Counted from the first letter of the stretch, positions 1 to 6,478 are shown. The stretch: 6,478 bases of DNA from Desulfobulbus sp. (GCA_030602145.1 JAUWAH010000142.1:1-6478); one strand, 5' to 3'. Translations and numbers: made by a program. The notes: generated by a model not told the origin, from the sequence alone.

Positions 1-405
1 GACCAGGAGGACACGGATGTCCGCACCGATGGCCAGCAGGAGCTTGCGGATGTTTTCCGCCTCGTGGGCCAGGTGGGAGTTGTAGCGGACATTGGTGATC
101 CGGGTGGCGCCGTTGACGATGTTGGCGACCGGCTCACCAAACTTCTTGGTCAACTCATCCAGGGTCGCAACCCGCTCCTTGATGGCACCGTGGAGCAGGC
201 CGGCGATGATCGCATCCAGGTCGAGCTTCATCGAGGCCAGACACGAGGCCACCGCCATGAGATGGTCGATATAGGGCTCGCCGGTCACATAGTGTTGACC
301 GGCGTGGCGCTCACACGCAAATTCGTAGGCCCTGGTCAACGGGGTCAGGTCGACGCCGTGCAGGTAGCCCGAGGTCAGGGAAAGTAAGGGTCTGATGTCC
401 GACAT
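1..405 (-). CDS. relA: RelA/SpoT-family (p)ppGpp synthetase/hydrolase, N-terminal part (runs off window), hydrolase site degenerate
   Basis: This is the first 135 residues of a long RSH protein of the stringent response, which makes and/or degrades (p)ppGpp in the cytoplasm. It begins MSDIRPLL at 405; AGG at 413-411, five bases upstream, is a weak ribosome site. What is visible is the N-terminal HD hydrolase domain: GEPYIDH (residues 42-48), LASMKLDLDAIIAGLLHG (56-73), TLDELTKKFGEPVANIVNG (80-98) and AENIRKLLLAIGADIRV (116-132) fit the family closely. By motif alignment to Streptococcus Rel, His48 and His72 match metal ligands H53 and H77. Gly73 replaces D78, Lys76 and Glu77 replace catalytic E81 and D82, and Tyr39 replaces the Arg usually found three residues before GEPY. 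Hydrolysis is therefore probably lost, as in gammaproteobacterial RelA. The synthetase, TGS and ACT domains would lie outside the window, so the relA name is inference. It follows proS by 41 bases, probably in the same operon. Confidence 0.9.
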   Translation of the reverse strand, partial: MSDIRPLLSLTSGYLHGVDLTPLTRAYEFACERHAGQHYVTGEPYIDHLMAVASCLASMKLDLDAIIAGLLHGAIKERVATLDELTKKFGEPVANIVNGATRITNVRYNSHLAHEAENIRKLLLAIGADIRVLLV

Positions 406-430
406 CGTTGCCTGTGCAGTCTCCGTTGAG

Positions 431-467
431 GTCCGGCCCCCGGCAATCAGGCGGGGGTTTGCCGGAC
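431..467 (-). other. GC-rich RNA hairpin across the proS stop codon
   Basis: Read on the minus strand, GTCCGGC (467-461) pairs with GCCGGAC (437-431). After a three-A bulge (460-458), CCCC (457-454) pairs with GGGG (441-438), leaving a 12-base loop that contains the proS TGA. A second fold, CCGGCAA (465-459) with TTGCCGG (446-440), excludes the first. No T-run follows, so this is not a normal intrinsic terminator. It ends 25 bases before the rel start codon and could act as an mRNA processing, stability or weak attenuation element. The pairing is read directly from the sequence; any function is inference. Confidence 0.45.
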
Positions 468-2159
468 CAGGTCGACCAGTCGATCGATCGCCTCGTCCGG
501 GCCCAGGGTCAGGGTCTCACCGGTTCGGCGGAACCGCAGCTCCACCTTGCCCTCTTTTTCGAAGGTCTTGCCCACCGTCATCCGGAAGGGGATACCGAGC
601 AGGTCGGCATCGTTGAACTTGGACCCCGGGCGTTCGTCGCGGTCGTCGAAAAGGACATCCAGCCCCCGGTCGCGCAACGCTTTGTACAACCGTTCCGCCA
701 CCTGGCAGAAGGAGTCGTCCTTGGGCCCCAGATTGAGGATGATCACCTGGAAGGGGGCCAGCGGTACTGGAAAGATGATCCCCTTGGCATCGTGGTTCTG
801 TTCGATGGCCGCCGCCACCACCCGGCTGACACCAATGCCGTAGCATCCCATGATGAAGGGTTTTTCCTGGCCATCGCTGTCCTGGAAGGTGGCGCCCATG
901 GCCTCGGAATAGTTGGTGCCGAGCTTGAAGATATGGCCGACCTCGATCCCCTCCTTCAACCTCAGGCTGCCGCCACAGGCCGGGCAACGGTCGTCGACGG
1001 CAATCTGGCGCAGATCGCCGACCACGTCGGGCTGAAAATCGCGGCCCGGATTGACACCGGTGCAGTGGAAGCCCTTTTCGTTGGCTCCGGCCACGGCGTT
1101 GACCATGTGCATCACCTCCTGGTCGGCCACCACCTTGATATCCAACCCCAGGGGACCCAGATAGCCGACCGGCAGGCGGGTCTGCTGCCAGACCTGCTCC
1201 TCGTTCAACGGCTCGATATCATCGGCCGCCAACAGGTTCTTCAACTTGACCGACTGGACTTCGCGGTCGCCGCGCACCAGGGCTGCCACCGGCTCGCCAT
1301 CGGCCAAGTAGATCATGGTCTTGACCAGATCGGCGGGCTGGACCTGCAGGAATGCGGCCACCTTGTCGACCTGCTTGAGACCCGGTGTGGCCACCTTGAC
1401 CATGTCCGCCAGAGCAACCGTCGTAGCGGGCGGTCCCATCGGCGGTATGGCTGCCTTCTCGACATTGGCGGCATAGGAGCAGGCATCACAGATCACCAGG
1501 GTATCCTCGCCGGTCTCGGCCAGCACCATGAACTCATGGGAAAAGGAGCCGCCGATGGCGCCGCTGTCGGCCTCCACCGCCCGGAACTCGAGCCCGCAGC
1601 GCTCGAAGATACGGTAATAGGCCTGGCGCATGATCTCGTAGCTGTTGGAGGCGCCGGCATCGTCGACATCGAAGGAGTAGGCGTCCTTCATGACAAACTC
1701 GCGGACGCGCATCAATCCAAATCGCGGCCGGATTTCGTCCCGGTATTTGGTCTGGATCTGGTAGTGGTTGATCGGCAGTTGCCGGTAGGATTGCAGTTCC
1801 CGACGGGCGATGTCGGTCACCACCTCCTCATGGGTCGGCCCCAGACAATAGTCGCGATCATGCCGGTCCCGGAAGCGGAGCAATTCCGGACCGTACTTTT
1901 TCCAACGGCCCGACTCCTGCCACAGATCGCCCGGCTGGACCATGGGCATGAGGATTTCCTGGGCTCCGGCCCGGTTCATTTCCTCGCGGACAATGCCGAT
2001 GACCTTTTGCAGGGCAAGAAATCCCAACGGCAGGAAGGTGTACATGCCCGAAGTCAGCTTGCGGATGAACCCGCCCCGAACCAGGAGCTGATGGCTGACG
2101 ACATCGGCTTCCGAGGGGGTTTCCTTGGTGGTGGGCAGCAACATCTGTGAGTAGCGCAT
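447..2159 (-). CDS. proS: Prolyl-tRNA synthetase, bacterial type with INS editing domain
   Basis: This cytoplasmic class II aminoacyl-tRNA synthetase charges tRNA-Pro with proline. It has 570 residues, close to the 572 of the E. coli enzyme. The start at 2159 gives the standard MRYSQMLLPTTKETP beginning and has GGAG seven bases upstream; an in-frame ATG at 2180 would add seven atypical residues. Visible in order are the motif 1 region with LMPMVQP (70-76), the GPTHEE loop (107-112), motif 2 with RPRFGLMRVREF (144-155), the INS editing insertion (about 225-405), motif 3 with GCYGIGVSR (438-446) and the anticodon-binding domain (about 465-565). Lys280 in LVKT matches the INS lysine (E. coli K279) needed to clear mischarged Ala-tRNA-Pro. 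Two CxxC pairs, C224/C227 and C392/C395, bracket the INS domain and may bind a metal. The gene lies 49 bases after ispG and is followed by the rel gene. Identification is very secure. Confidence 0.98.
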   Translation of the reverse strand: MRYSQMLLPTTKETPSEADVVSHQLLVRGGFIRKLTSGMYTFLPLGFLALQKVIGIVREEMNRAGAQEILMPMVQPGDLWQESGRWKKYGPELLRFRDRHDRDYCLGPTHEEVVTDIARRELQSYRQLPINHYQIQTKYRDEIRPRFGLMRVREFVMKDAYSFDVDDAGASNSYEIMRQAYYRIFERCGLEFRAVEADSGAIGGSFSHEFMVLAETGEDTLVICDACSYAANVEKAAIPPMGPPATTVALADMVKVATPGLKQVDKVAAFLQVQPADLVKTMIYLADGEPVAALVRGDREVQSVKLKNLLAADDIEPLNEEQVWQQTRLPVGYLGPLGLDIKVVADQEVMHMVNAVAGANEKGFHCTGVNPGRDFQPDVVGDLRQIAVDDRCPACGGSLRLKEGIEVGHIFKLGTNYSEAMGATFQDSDGQEKPFIMGCYGIGVSRVVAAAIEQNHDAKGIIFPVPLAPFQVIILNLGPKDDSFCQVAERLYKALRDRGLDVLFDDRDERPGSKFNDADLLGIPFRMTVGKTFEKEGKVELRFRRTGETLTLGPDEAIDRLVDLVRQTPA

Positions 2160-2166
2160 GACAGTT

Positions 2167-2170
2167 CTCC
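2167..2170 (-). promoter_or_regulatory. Ribosome binding site for proS that decides its start
   Basis: GGAG on the minus strand sits seven bases before the ATG at 2159, the ideal spacing. It overlaps the sequence just after the alternative ATG at 2180, which argues for starting at 2159. This start also gives the conserved ProS N-terminus. Confidence 0.75.
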
Positions 2171-2208
2171 ATGAGCGCATCCAAGCAGGCGGCGGATAGC
2201 CGGCCGAC

Positions 2209-3297
2209 TCAGGCGCCCGCCTTTCGTTCGGCTTCCAGTTTGTTCAGTTCTTCCAGGAAGACCGGGAGCAGTTCATCCTCCGCAACCTTCCGGTATAATT
2301 CGCCCTTCTTGAAGATAATCCCGACCCCGTGGCCGCCGGCAATGCCGATGTCGGCCTCCCTGGCCTCGCCGGGGCCGTTGACCACGCAGCCCATCACCGC
2401 CACCTTGAGGGGCGATTGCATGGTCTGCAGGTGCTGTTCCACCTTCTCCGCCAAGGCAAACAGATCGATTCGGGTTCGGCCGCAGGTCGGGCAGGAGATC
2501 AACTCGGGACCCCGTTCCCGAATACGCAGAGCGCGCAGCAATTCGAATCCGACCCGGATTTCCTCCAGCGGCGGCCGGGTGAGAGAAATGCGGAAAGTGT
2601 CGCCGATCCCTTCAGCCAGCAATATCCCCAGGGCGACGCTGGACTTGACCGTGCCGGCAATGAGCCCGCCCGCCTCGGTCACGCCGAGGTGGAGCGGATA
2701 GTCGGTTTTTTGCGCCAACTGGCGATACCCGGCGATGGTGGTCAGGGTATCCGACGACTTGATGGAAATCTTCATGTCGAAAAATGCATGCTTCTCCACC
2801 AGGCGGACATTGTCAAGGGCACTTGCGATCAGGGCATCCGGCCGCTCCGGGCTGGGATAGCCGTACCGGGAGAGCAATCCCTTCTCGATGGACCCCGAAT
2901 TGACCCCCACCCGGATCGGCACCCGATGCTGTTTGGCGGCGGCCACCACCCGAGCCAGCTTGTCCGATCCACCGATATTGCCCGGGTTGATGCGGATACC
3001 CTGGGCACCATGCTCCATGGCGGCCACCGCCAGGCGGGCATCGAAATGGATGTCGGCTATGAGGGGAATGGTGATCCGCTCCCGGATGCGGGCCACAGCC
3101 CGGGCGGCGGCCATGCTCGGAACCGCCACCCGGATGATGTCGCACCCGGCCACCTCCAGTTCCTGAATCTGGCCAACCGTGGCCTCGACATCCTCGGTGG
3201 AGGTGTTGGTCATTGACTGGACAGTTATCGGCGCCCCGCCGCCAACGGGCACCGAACCAACCAGGATTTGTCGGGTGGCCCTTCGCAAAATGGTCAT
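2209..3297 (-). CDS. ispG: 4-hydroxy-3-methylbut-2-enyl diphosphate synthase (IspG/GcpE)
   Basis: IspG carries out the penultimate step of the DXP/MEP isoprenoid pathway, reductively opening the cyclic diphosphate MEcPP to HMBPP with a [4Fe-4S] cluster. The 362-residue protein matches the usual single-chain bacterial form (E. coli 372) and lacks the extra domain of plant-type enzymes. The N-terminal TIM-barrel part shows VQSMTNT (26-32), PLIADIHFD (78-86) and IRINPGN (101-107). The C-terminal cluster domain shows SCPTCGR (268-274) and MGCVVNGPGE (302-311). Cys269, Cys272 and Cys304 are the three cluster ligands and Glu311 the expected fourth. The start at 3297 yields MTILRRATRQILVG, fits family length, and has GAGGT seven bases upstream. 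The open frame extends to 3417, but those 40 extra residues are low-complexity, unlike the family, and overlap tsaB. It overlaps the tsaB stop as ATGA, suggesting translational coupling. Dxr of the same pathway is encoded three genes upstream. Confidence 0.97.
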   Translation of the reverse strand: MTILRRATRQILVGSVPVGGGAPITVQSMTNTSTEDVEATVGQIQELEVAGCDIIRVAVPSMAAARAVARIRERITIPLIADIHFDARLAVAAMEHGAQGIRINPGNIGGSDKLARVVAAAKQHRVPIRVGVNSGSIEKGLLSRYGYPSPERPDALIASALDNVRLVEKHAFFDMKISIKSSDTLTTIAGYRQLAQKTDYPLHLGVTEAGGLIAGTVKSSVALGILLAEGIGDTFRISLTRPPLEEIRVGFELLRALRIRERGPELISCPTCGRTRIDLFALAEKVEQHLQTMQSPLKVAVMGCVVNGPGEAREADIGIAGGHGVGIIFKKGELYRKVAEDELLPVFLEELNKLEAERKAGA

Positions 3298-4013
3298 GCC
3301 CCGCACCTCGCACCCATTCGGGTCATGTTGAGTTCCGCCTCGGAAGCACGAACATAGAGGGGGACAGGTGTCCGGCTTTCCTGACCTGTCCCGTCCATCA
3401 CCAGGCGGGCTGCGCACAGGCCGATGGCTGAAGCCCTGGGGTGAAACATCCCCCGAGGGGCCATCCGGACCAGGGAATGGGTGGCAAAAAGGGAGGGGGC
3501 GACATTGAGACCGGGGCCCACCAGCAGAGTGGGTTCATGGATATGGTGGAGCAGTTCTTCCGGGCCGACAACCAGATGGGAACTGGTGCGTTGCCATCGC
3601 GCGCCATCGTGGCCGTACAAGGCAGCATAGACCTGTTGCTTGCGTGCATCGAGCAGACAGCACAGGGACAGGTCGACAGGCGGAACCTGTGCCGCCAGAC
3701 CATCCAGAGTGGGGACCATCACCAGGGGCAGATCAGCCGCCAGGGCGATACCCTGGGCCGCCGCCAGACCGATCCGCAATCCGGTGAAGGATCCCGGTCC
3801 TTGGCTGACGGCCACACCGTCCAATTGGCTCCAACCTATATTGGTCGCCGCCAGCAGGGCACCAACCGACCCCAGCAATTGCCGTGCATGGGTTGTCTCC
3901 GGTTGCAGTGTATATTCAGCCAGCACCTTGCCCGCATCGGTTGTTCCCCGGGTCAGAGCCACGCCGCCGCAGCCGCTGGCGGTTTCAATGGCCAGGATCA
4001 GGACATCAGCCAT
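3294..4013 (-). CDS. tsaB: TsaB, tRNA threonylcarbamoyladenosine (t6A) biosynthesis protein
   Basis: TsaB (formerly YeaZ) is an ASKHA-fold partner of TsaD. With TsaE it forms the complex that transfers the threonylcarbamoyl group from TsaC's product to A37 of ANN-decoding tRNAs. The 239-residue length is normal (E. coli 231). Diagnostic segments are ILAIETASGCGGVAL (6-20), the conserved TTHARQLL (40-47), the very characteristic SQGPGSFTGLRIGLAAAQG (70-88) and the C-terminal PLYVRASEAE (218-227). The paralogue TsaD is ruled out by length and by the absence of its metal-binding HxxxH motif. The start at 4013 lies inside the 3' end of rseP (16-base overlap). Only a weak AAAAG sits directly upstream, so translation probably depends on ribosomes finishing rseP. 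The stop codon overlaps the ispG start (ATGA). The role is known for the family; the partner genes are not in this window. Confidence 0.93.
   Translation of the reverse strand: MADVLILAIETASGCGGVALTRGTTDAGKVLAEYTLQPETTHARQLLGSVGALLAATNIGWSQLDGVAVSQGPGSFTGLRIGLAAAQGIALAADLPLVMVPTLDGLAAQVPPVDLSLCCLLDARKQQVYAALYGHDGARWQRTSSHLVVGPEELLHHIHEPTLLVGPGLNVAPSLFATHSLVRMAPRGMFHPRASAIGLCAARLVMDGTGQESRTPVPLYVRASEAELNMTRMGARCGA
3305..3309 (-). promoter_or_regulatory. Ribosome binding site for ispG inside the tsaB end
   Basis: GAGGT on the minus strand lies seven bases before the ATG at 3297 and within the last codons of tsaB. It supports the 3297 start over any of the upstream in-frame starts. Confidence 0.7.
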
Positions 4014-5083
4014 CTTTTAACCAATCGGACAATATCGTTATAAAAAACAAAAACCATCAAGGTGCCGAGGACGGCAATGCCGACTTTCTGGCTGATTTCC
4101 ATGGCCCGTTCACTCAGGGGCTTGCGCCGGACAGCTTCAAGGCTGAGAAACACCAGGTGGCCACCGTCGAGCACTGGTACGGGCAAGAGGTTGAGGATAC
4201 CGAGATTGACACTCAACAGCCCCATGAAATAAAGCAGGTTCATCCAGCCAGCCTCCATCTGCTGGCCGGCCAGTTCGGCGATCCGGATTGGTCCCCCCAG
4301 TTCGCTGGCCGGAATGACCTGTTGGATCATCTTGACAATCCCCATCACCGTCAGATAGCCGAGATTCCAGGTTTGGATGCAGGCCGCTTCGATCGATTCG
4401 GCAACGGTGGCCGTCCTGTACCGGATGTCGTCACTGCGGACGATACCGAGCATATACCGCTCGCCCACTTCCTCGCCGAAAAGATTCTTGACCTTCTGCA
4501 TGGTGGGTTTAGCCCGTACGGTCAGTTCCTCTCCCCGGCGATCAACCACCAGGGTCATTTCCTCGCCGCCACTTTCTTTGACGGCTTCGGAAACATGGGA
4601 CCAGGAGGTGGTCGGCTTGCCGTTCATCGAGCGGACCAGGTCCCCGGCCCGGATGCCGGCCTGCTCGGCCACGGACCCTGGGGTAACCTCGCCGATCTTG
4701 GTGGAATCGACCGGTTCGGGAATGCCGGCCAGGGCGAACATGAAGAAGAAGAGGACCACTGCAAACAGCAGGTTGAAGAGAGGGCCGCCAAAAACGATGG
4801 TGAACCGCTGCCAGACCGTTTTATGGGAAAAGGATCGTTGCTGATCTTCCGGGCTGATCTCTTCACCCTGCTGCTCACCGAACATTTTGACGTATCCGCC
4901 CAGGGGAAAGGCGCTGATCAGATACTCGGTCTCCCCCCACTTGCGGCTGATGAGCTTGTTGCCGAAGCCAAGGGAAAACTTCAACACCCGCACGCCGCAG
5001 AACTTGGCAAAGAGAAAATGACCGAGTTCATGCACGAAAATGAGCACGCCAAGAACAATGACAAACGACAAAACAGTATTCAT
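3998..5083 (-). CDS. rseP: RseP/RasP-type site-2 intramembrane zinc metalloprotease, single PDZ domain
   Basis: This M50 (site-2) protease of the inner membrane cleaves transmembrane segments, typically of anti-sigma factors such as RseA or of signal-peptide remnants. Membrane segments are visible at about residues 2-17, 95-118, 280-300 and 333-350. The zinc motif HELGH (18-22) sits at the end of the first, and the third metal ligand Asp306 is in NLLPVPVLDGG (298-308). FSLGFG (36-41), FPLGGYVKM (59-67) and FGGPLFN (98-104) are also standard. A single PDZ domain (about 125-195, with PGSVAEQAGIRAGD) follows the second segment. At 361 residues it is shorter than two-PDZ E. coli RseP (450) and resembles B. 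subtilis RasP or Caulobacter MmpA in layout. The start MNTVLSFVIVLG is typical, with only a weak GGTGG just upstream. Its substrate cannot be told from this window. Neighbouring cdsA and dxr are common partners across bacteria. Confidence 0.96.
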   Translation of the reverse strand: MNTVLSFVIVLGVLIFVHELGHFLFAKFCGVRVLKFSLGFGNKLISRKWGETEYLISAFPLGGYVKMFGEQQGEEISPEDQQRSFSHKTVWQRFTIVFGGPLFNLLFAVVLFFFMFALAGIPEPVDSTKIGEVTPGSVAEQAGIRAGDLVRSMNGKPTTSWSHVSEAVKESGGEEMTLVVDRRGEELTVRAKPTMQKVKNLFGEEVGERYMLGIVRSDDIRYRTATVAESIEAACIQTWNLGYLTVMGIVKMIQQVIPASELGGPIRIAELAGQQMEAGWMNLLYFMGLLSVNLGILNLLPVPVLDGGHLVFLSLEAVRRKPLSERAMEISQKVGIAVLGTLMVFVFYNDIVRLVKRWLMS

Positions 5084-5137
5084 GCCACCAGAAAAAACTA
5101 TCGATGAAAAAAGAAAGGAGCGCCTGGCTTGCTTTGA
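5084..5137 (-). other. dxr-rseP intergenic spacer, T-rich on the coding strand
   Basis: This 54-base gap is the longest in the window. On the minus strand it carries two six-T runs (5092-5097 and near 5106-5112) around an ATCGAT palindrome, in contrast to the GC-rich genes. No stable GC hairpin precedes the T-runs, so I do not call a terminator. I see no convincing -35/-10 promoter either. The likeliest role is an unstructured leader that helps rseP translation, whose own ribosome site is weak. Confidence 0.4.
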
Positions 5138-6295
5138 TCAAGCTGCCCGGATTGCCTGTTCGGCAACGAGACGGGCTTCCCTGTCCGCTCCCAGAATGGC
5201 TTCAAGCTCCCGTTCGTTGCCCTGCGCAGTTTCCCGCATGGCTGTTGCCACGACCGCCGCGATCCGGGTGAAGCCAATCCTCCGGTCAAGAAAGGCCTGC
5301 ACGGCGACTTCGTTGGCGGCATTGAGGGCCGCCGGCTTCACCCCCCCCATATTCAGTGCCGCGTAGGCCATGCCCAGGGCGGGGAATCGATCGTGATCCG
5401 GCTGTTCGAAGGCCAGTTCGCCGCACCCGGCCAGACTGAGCCGCGACAAGCCCAAATCGAGGCGTTGCGGATAGGAGAGAGCATAGGCGATGGGAATGCG
5501 CATGTCCGGTATGCCCAACTGAGCCACCACCGACCCATCCCTATATTCAACCAGGGAATGGACAATCGATTGGGGGTGGACCACCACCTCAATCTGCTCG
5601 GGGCTGACGTCGAACAGCCAACGGGCCTCGATCACTTCAAGCCCCTTGTTCATAAGGGTGGCAGAGTCTATGGATATCTTTCGCCCCATGGTCCAGTTGG
5701 GGTGGGCCAGAGCCTCGTCCGGTACGGCGGCGGCCAGCGCCTCCGGAGTCCAAGTGCGAAACGGGCCACCGGAGGCAGTGAGGATGATCCGGGCCACGTC
5801 TTCCCGGCGACCGGCTTCCAGGGCCTGAAAGATAGCGCTGTGCTCTGAATCTATGGGCAGCAGCCGCACCTGATGTTCGCGGACAGCCTCCATGATAAGC
5901 CGACCGGCCATGACCAGTGTTTCCTTGTTGGCCAAACCGATGTCCTTGCCGGCCCGGATGGCGGCCAGGGCAGGCAACAGACCAACCGATCCGACCACTG
6001 CCGTAATCACCATGTCCGCCGCCGGCAGGGATGCCACTTGGCAATTTCCCTCCACGCCGGCAACGATCCGGGCCCGGTAGGAAGACGGCAACCGTTCGGC
6101 CAGCAGTGGCACCAGGTCGGGATTGCCGATGGCAACGCACTCCGGTTTGAACTCCATCACTTGTGCAGCCAGGAGTTCGACATTGCTGCCGGCGGAAAGG
6201 CCGACAACCCGAAAACGGTCCGGAAACTGACGCGCCACGGCCAGCACATTCTTGCCGATCGATCCGGTCGATCCGAGCAGCGCCAGGGCCTTCAT
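5138..6295 (-). CDS. dxr: 1-deoxy-D-xylulose-5-phosphate reductoisomerase
   Basis: Dxr (IspC) performs the committed step of the DXP/MEP isoprenoid pathway, turning DXP into 2-C-methyl-D-erythritol 4-phosphate with NADPH and a divalent metal; it is the fosmidomycin target. With the start at 6295 it has 385 residues (E. coli 398). The NADPH-binding GSTGSIG is at 8-14 and [11 protein letters not shown] at 121-131. Metal ligands are Asp149 and Glu151 in [11 protein letters not shown] and Glu220 in [11 protein letters not shown]. The catalytic flexible loop [10 protein letters not shown] (197-206) is intact, with His198 and Trp201. [16 protein letters not shown] (321-336) is in the C-terminal domain. 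An in-frame GTG at 6298 is an alternative start adding one Met, but [14 protein letters not shown] is the family norm, and GGGA at 6306-6303 is seven bases before 6295. The cdsA stop and dxr start share one base (TGATG), implying coupled translation. The protein is complete with no missing residues. Confidence 0.98.
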   Translation of the reverse strand: MKALALLGSTGSIGKNVLAVARQFPDRFRVVGLSAGSNVELLAAQVMEFKPECVAIGNPDLVPLLAERLPSSYRARIVAGVEGNCQVASLPAADMVITAVVGSVGLLPALAAIRAGKDIGLANKETLVMAGRLIMEAVREHQVRLLPIDSEHSAIFQALEAGRREDVARIILTASGGPFRTWTPEALAAAVPDEALAHPNWTMGRKISIDSATLMNKGLEVIEARWLFDVSPEQIEVVVHPQSIVHSLVEYRDGSVVAQLGIPDMRIPIAYALSYPQRLDLGLSRLSLAGCGELAFEQPDHDRFPALGMAYAALNMGGVKPAALNAANEVAVQAFLDRRIGFTRIAAVVATAMRETAQGNERELEAILGADREARLVAEQAIRAA

Positions 6296-6478
6296 CACAT
6301 CATCCCGAAATGAAGCAGATAAAAAAGAACCGGTGCCGTCAGCAGGAGACTGTCGATCCGATCAAGCACCCCGCCATGGCCAAACAGGATGGTGCCCGAA
6401 TCCTTGACACCGACCGACCGCTTGATCAGTGATTCGGTCAGGTCCCCCATGATGCCGATGCCGACCAGGACGATGGCC
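6295..6478 (-). CDS. cdsA: Phosphatidate cytidylyltransferase (CDP-diglyceride synthase), C-terminal 60 residues
   Basis: CdsA is an inner-membrane enzyme that makes CDP-diacylglycerol from phosphatidic acid and CTP, the precursor of all bacterial phospholipids. Only the last 60 codons are in the window; the N-terminal membrane region lies beyond 6478. The visible part contains the family signature: [14 protein letters not shown] and [11 protein letters not shown], with the conserved acidic and lysine residues of the metal and CTP site. These are followed by a final hydrophobic segment ([17 protein letters not shown]). The residue before GHGG is Phe, where E. coli and many others have Pro (IPGHGG); the effect is unknown. 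The stop at 6297-6295 overlaps the dxr start by one base. The cdsA-dxr-rseP order is widespread in proteobacteria, supporting the call. Confidence 0.95.
   Translation of the reverse strand, partial: AIVLVGIGIMGDLTESLIKRSVGVKDSGTILFGHGGVLDRIDSLLLTAPVLFYLLHFGMM

Noticed and set aside
64..387. A 107-codon plus-strand open frame near the window start.
   Set aside because: The minus strand here encodes a clear RelA/SpoT HD domain; the plus-strand frame is its shadow.
431..467. A rho-independent terminator after proS.
   Set aside because: The stem is strong, but what follows is CTCAACGGAG, not a T-run, so it is listed only as a hairpin.
408..2150. A 580-codon open frame on the plus strand covering nearly all of proS.
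   Set aside because: It is the antisense shadow of a GC-rich gene. Its translation has no recognisable motif and is rich in Gly, Asp, His and Gln, while the opposite strand encodes an unmistakable full-length ProS.
3298..3417. A 40-residue N-terminal extension of IspG starting at 3417.
   Set aside because: The extension lies wholly inside tsaB and is unlike IspG. The internal ATG at 3297 has a good ribosome site and gives the family N-terminus.
3884..5107. A 407-codon plus-strand open frame opposite rseP, and a 295-codon one at 2329-3216 opposite ispG.
   Set aside because: Both are antisense shadows of the same kind; neither has a family signature, and the minus-strand genes are complete with all catalytic residues.
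5091..5137. A possible intrinsic terminator after dxr because of the T-runs.
   Set aside because: No stable GC stem directly precedes either T-run, and the next gene continues in the same direction after 54 bases.
1..6478. A previously undescribed defence, mobile or secondary-metabolism system.
   Set aside because: Every stretch is accounted for by conserved housekeeping genes; there are no repeats, phage or transposase genes, or unassigned genes.

Overview
This window is an ordinary but compact bacterial housekeeping cluster. Every gene lies on the minus strand, so transcription runs from high to low coordinates. In that order the genes are: the C-terminal end of cdsA (6478-6295, cut by the window), dxr (6295-5138), rseP (5083-3998), tsaB (4013-3294), ispG (3297-2209), proS (2159-447), and the first 135 codons of a RelA/SpoT-family gene (405-1, cut by the window). 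There are no RNA genes, mobile elements, CRISPR arrays or long repeats. No stretch without a gene exceeds about 55 bases.

The junctions suggest one co-transcribed unit. cdsA and dxr share one base (TGATG), rseP and tsaB overlap by 16 bases, and tsaB and ispG overlap by 4 bases (ATGA). The gaps are 54 bases (dxr-rseP), 49 bases (ispG-proS) and 41 bases (proS-rel). I see no convincing promoter or intrinsic terminator inside the window. The only notable structure is a GC-rich hairpin across the proS stop codon.

The genes cover phospholipid precursor synthesis (CdsA), two steps of the DXP/MEP isoprenoid pathway (Dxr, IspG), intramembrane proteolysis (RseP, with a single PDZ domain), t6A tRNA modification (TsaB), prolyl-tRNA charging with an editing domain (ProS) and (p)ppGpp metabolism (Rel). 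All the complete enzymes keep their key catalytic residues.

The GC-rich sequence, the order cdsA-dxr-rseP-tsaB-ispG-proS-rel, the INS-containing ProS and the single-PDZ RseP together suggest a Gram-negative bacterium of the former Deltaproteobacteria (Desulfobacterota, perhaps Desulfobulbales or Desulfuromonadales). This placement is inference from memory of gene order and has not been searched.

The observation most worth a second look is in the Rel protein. Its hydrolase (HD) domain keeps the two metal-ligand histidines but has lost the Asp of the HD dyad and the acidic catalytic pair, reading LLHGAIKER where active enzymes read LLHDxxEDT. It is therefore probably a RelA-like enzyme unable to hydrolyse (p)ppGpp. 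I found no convincing previously undescribed system in this window.
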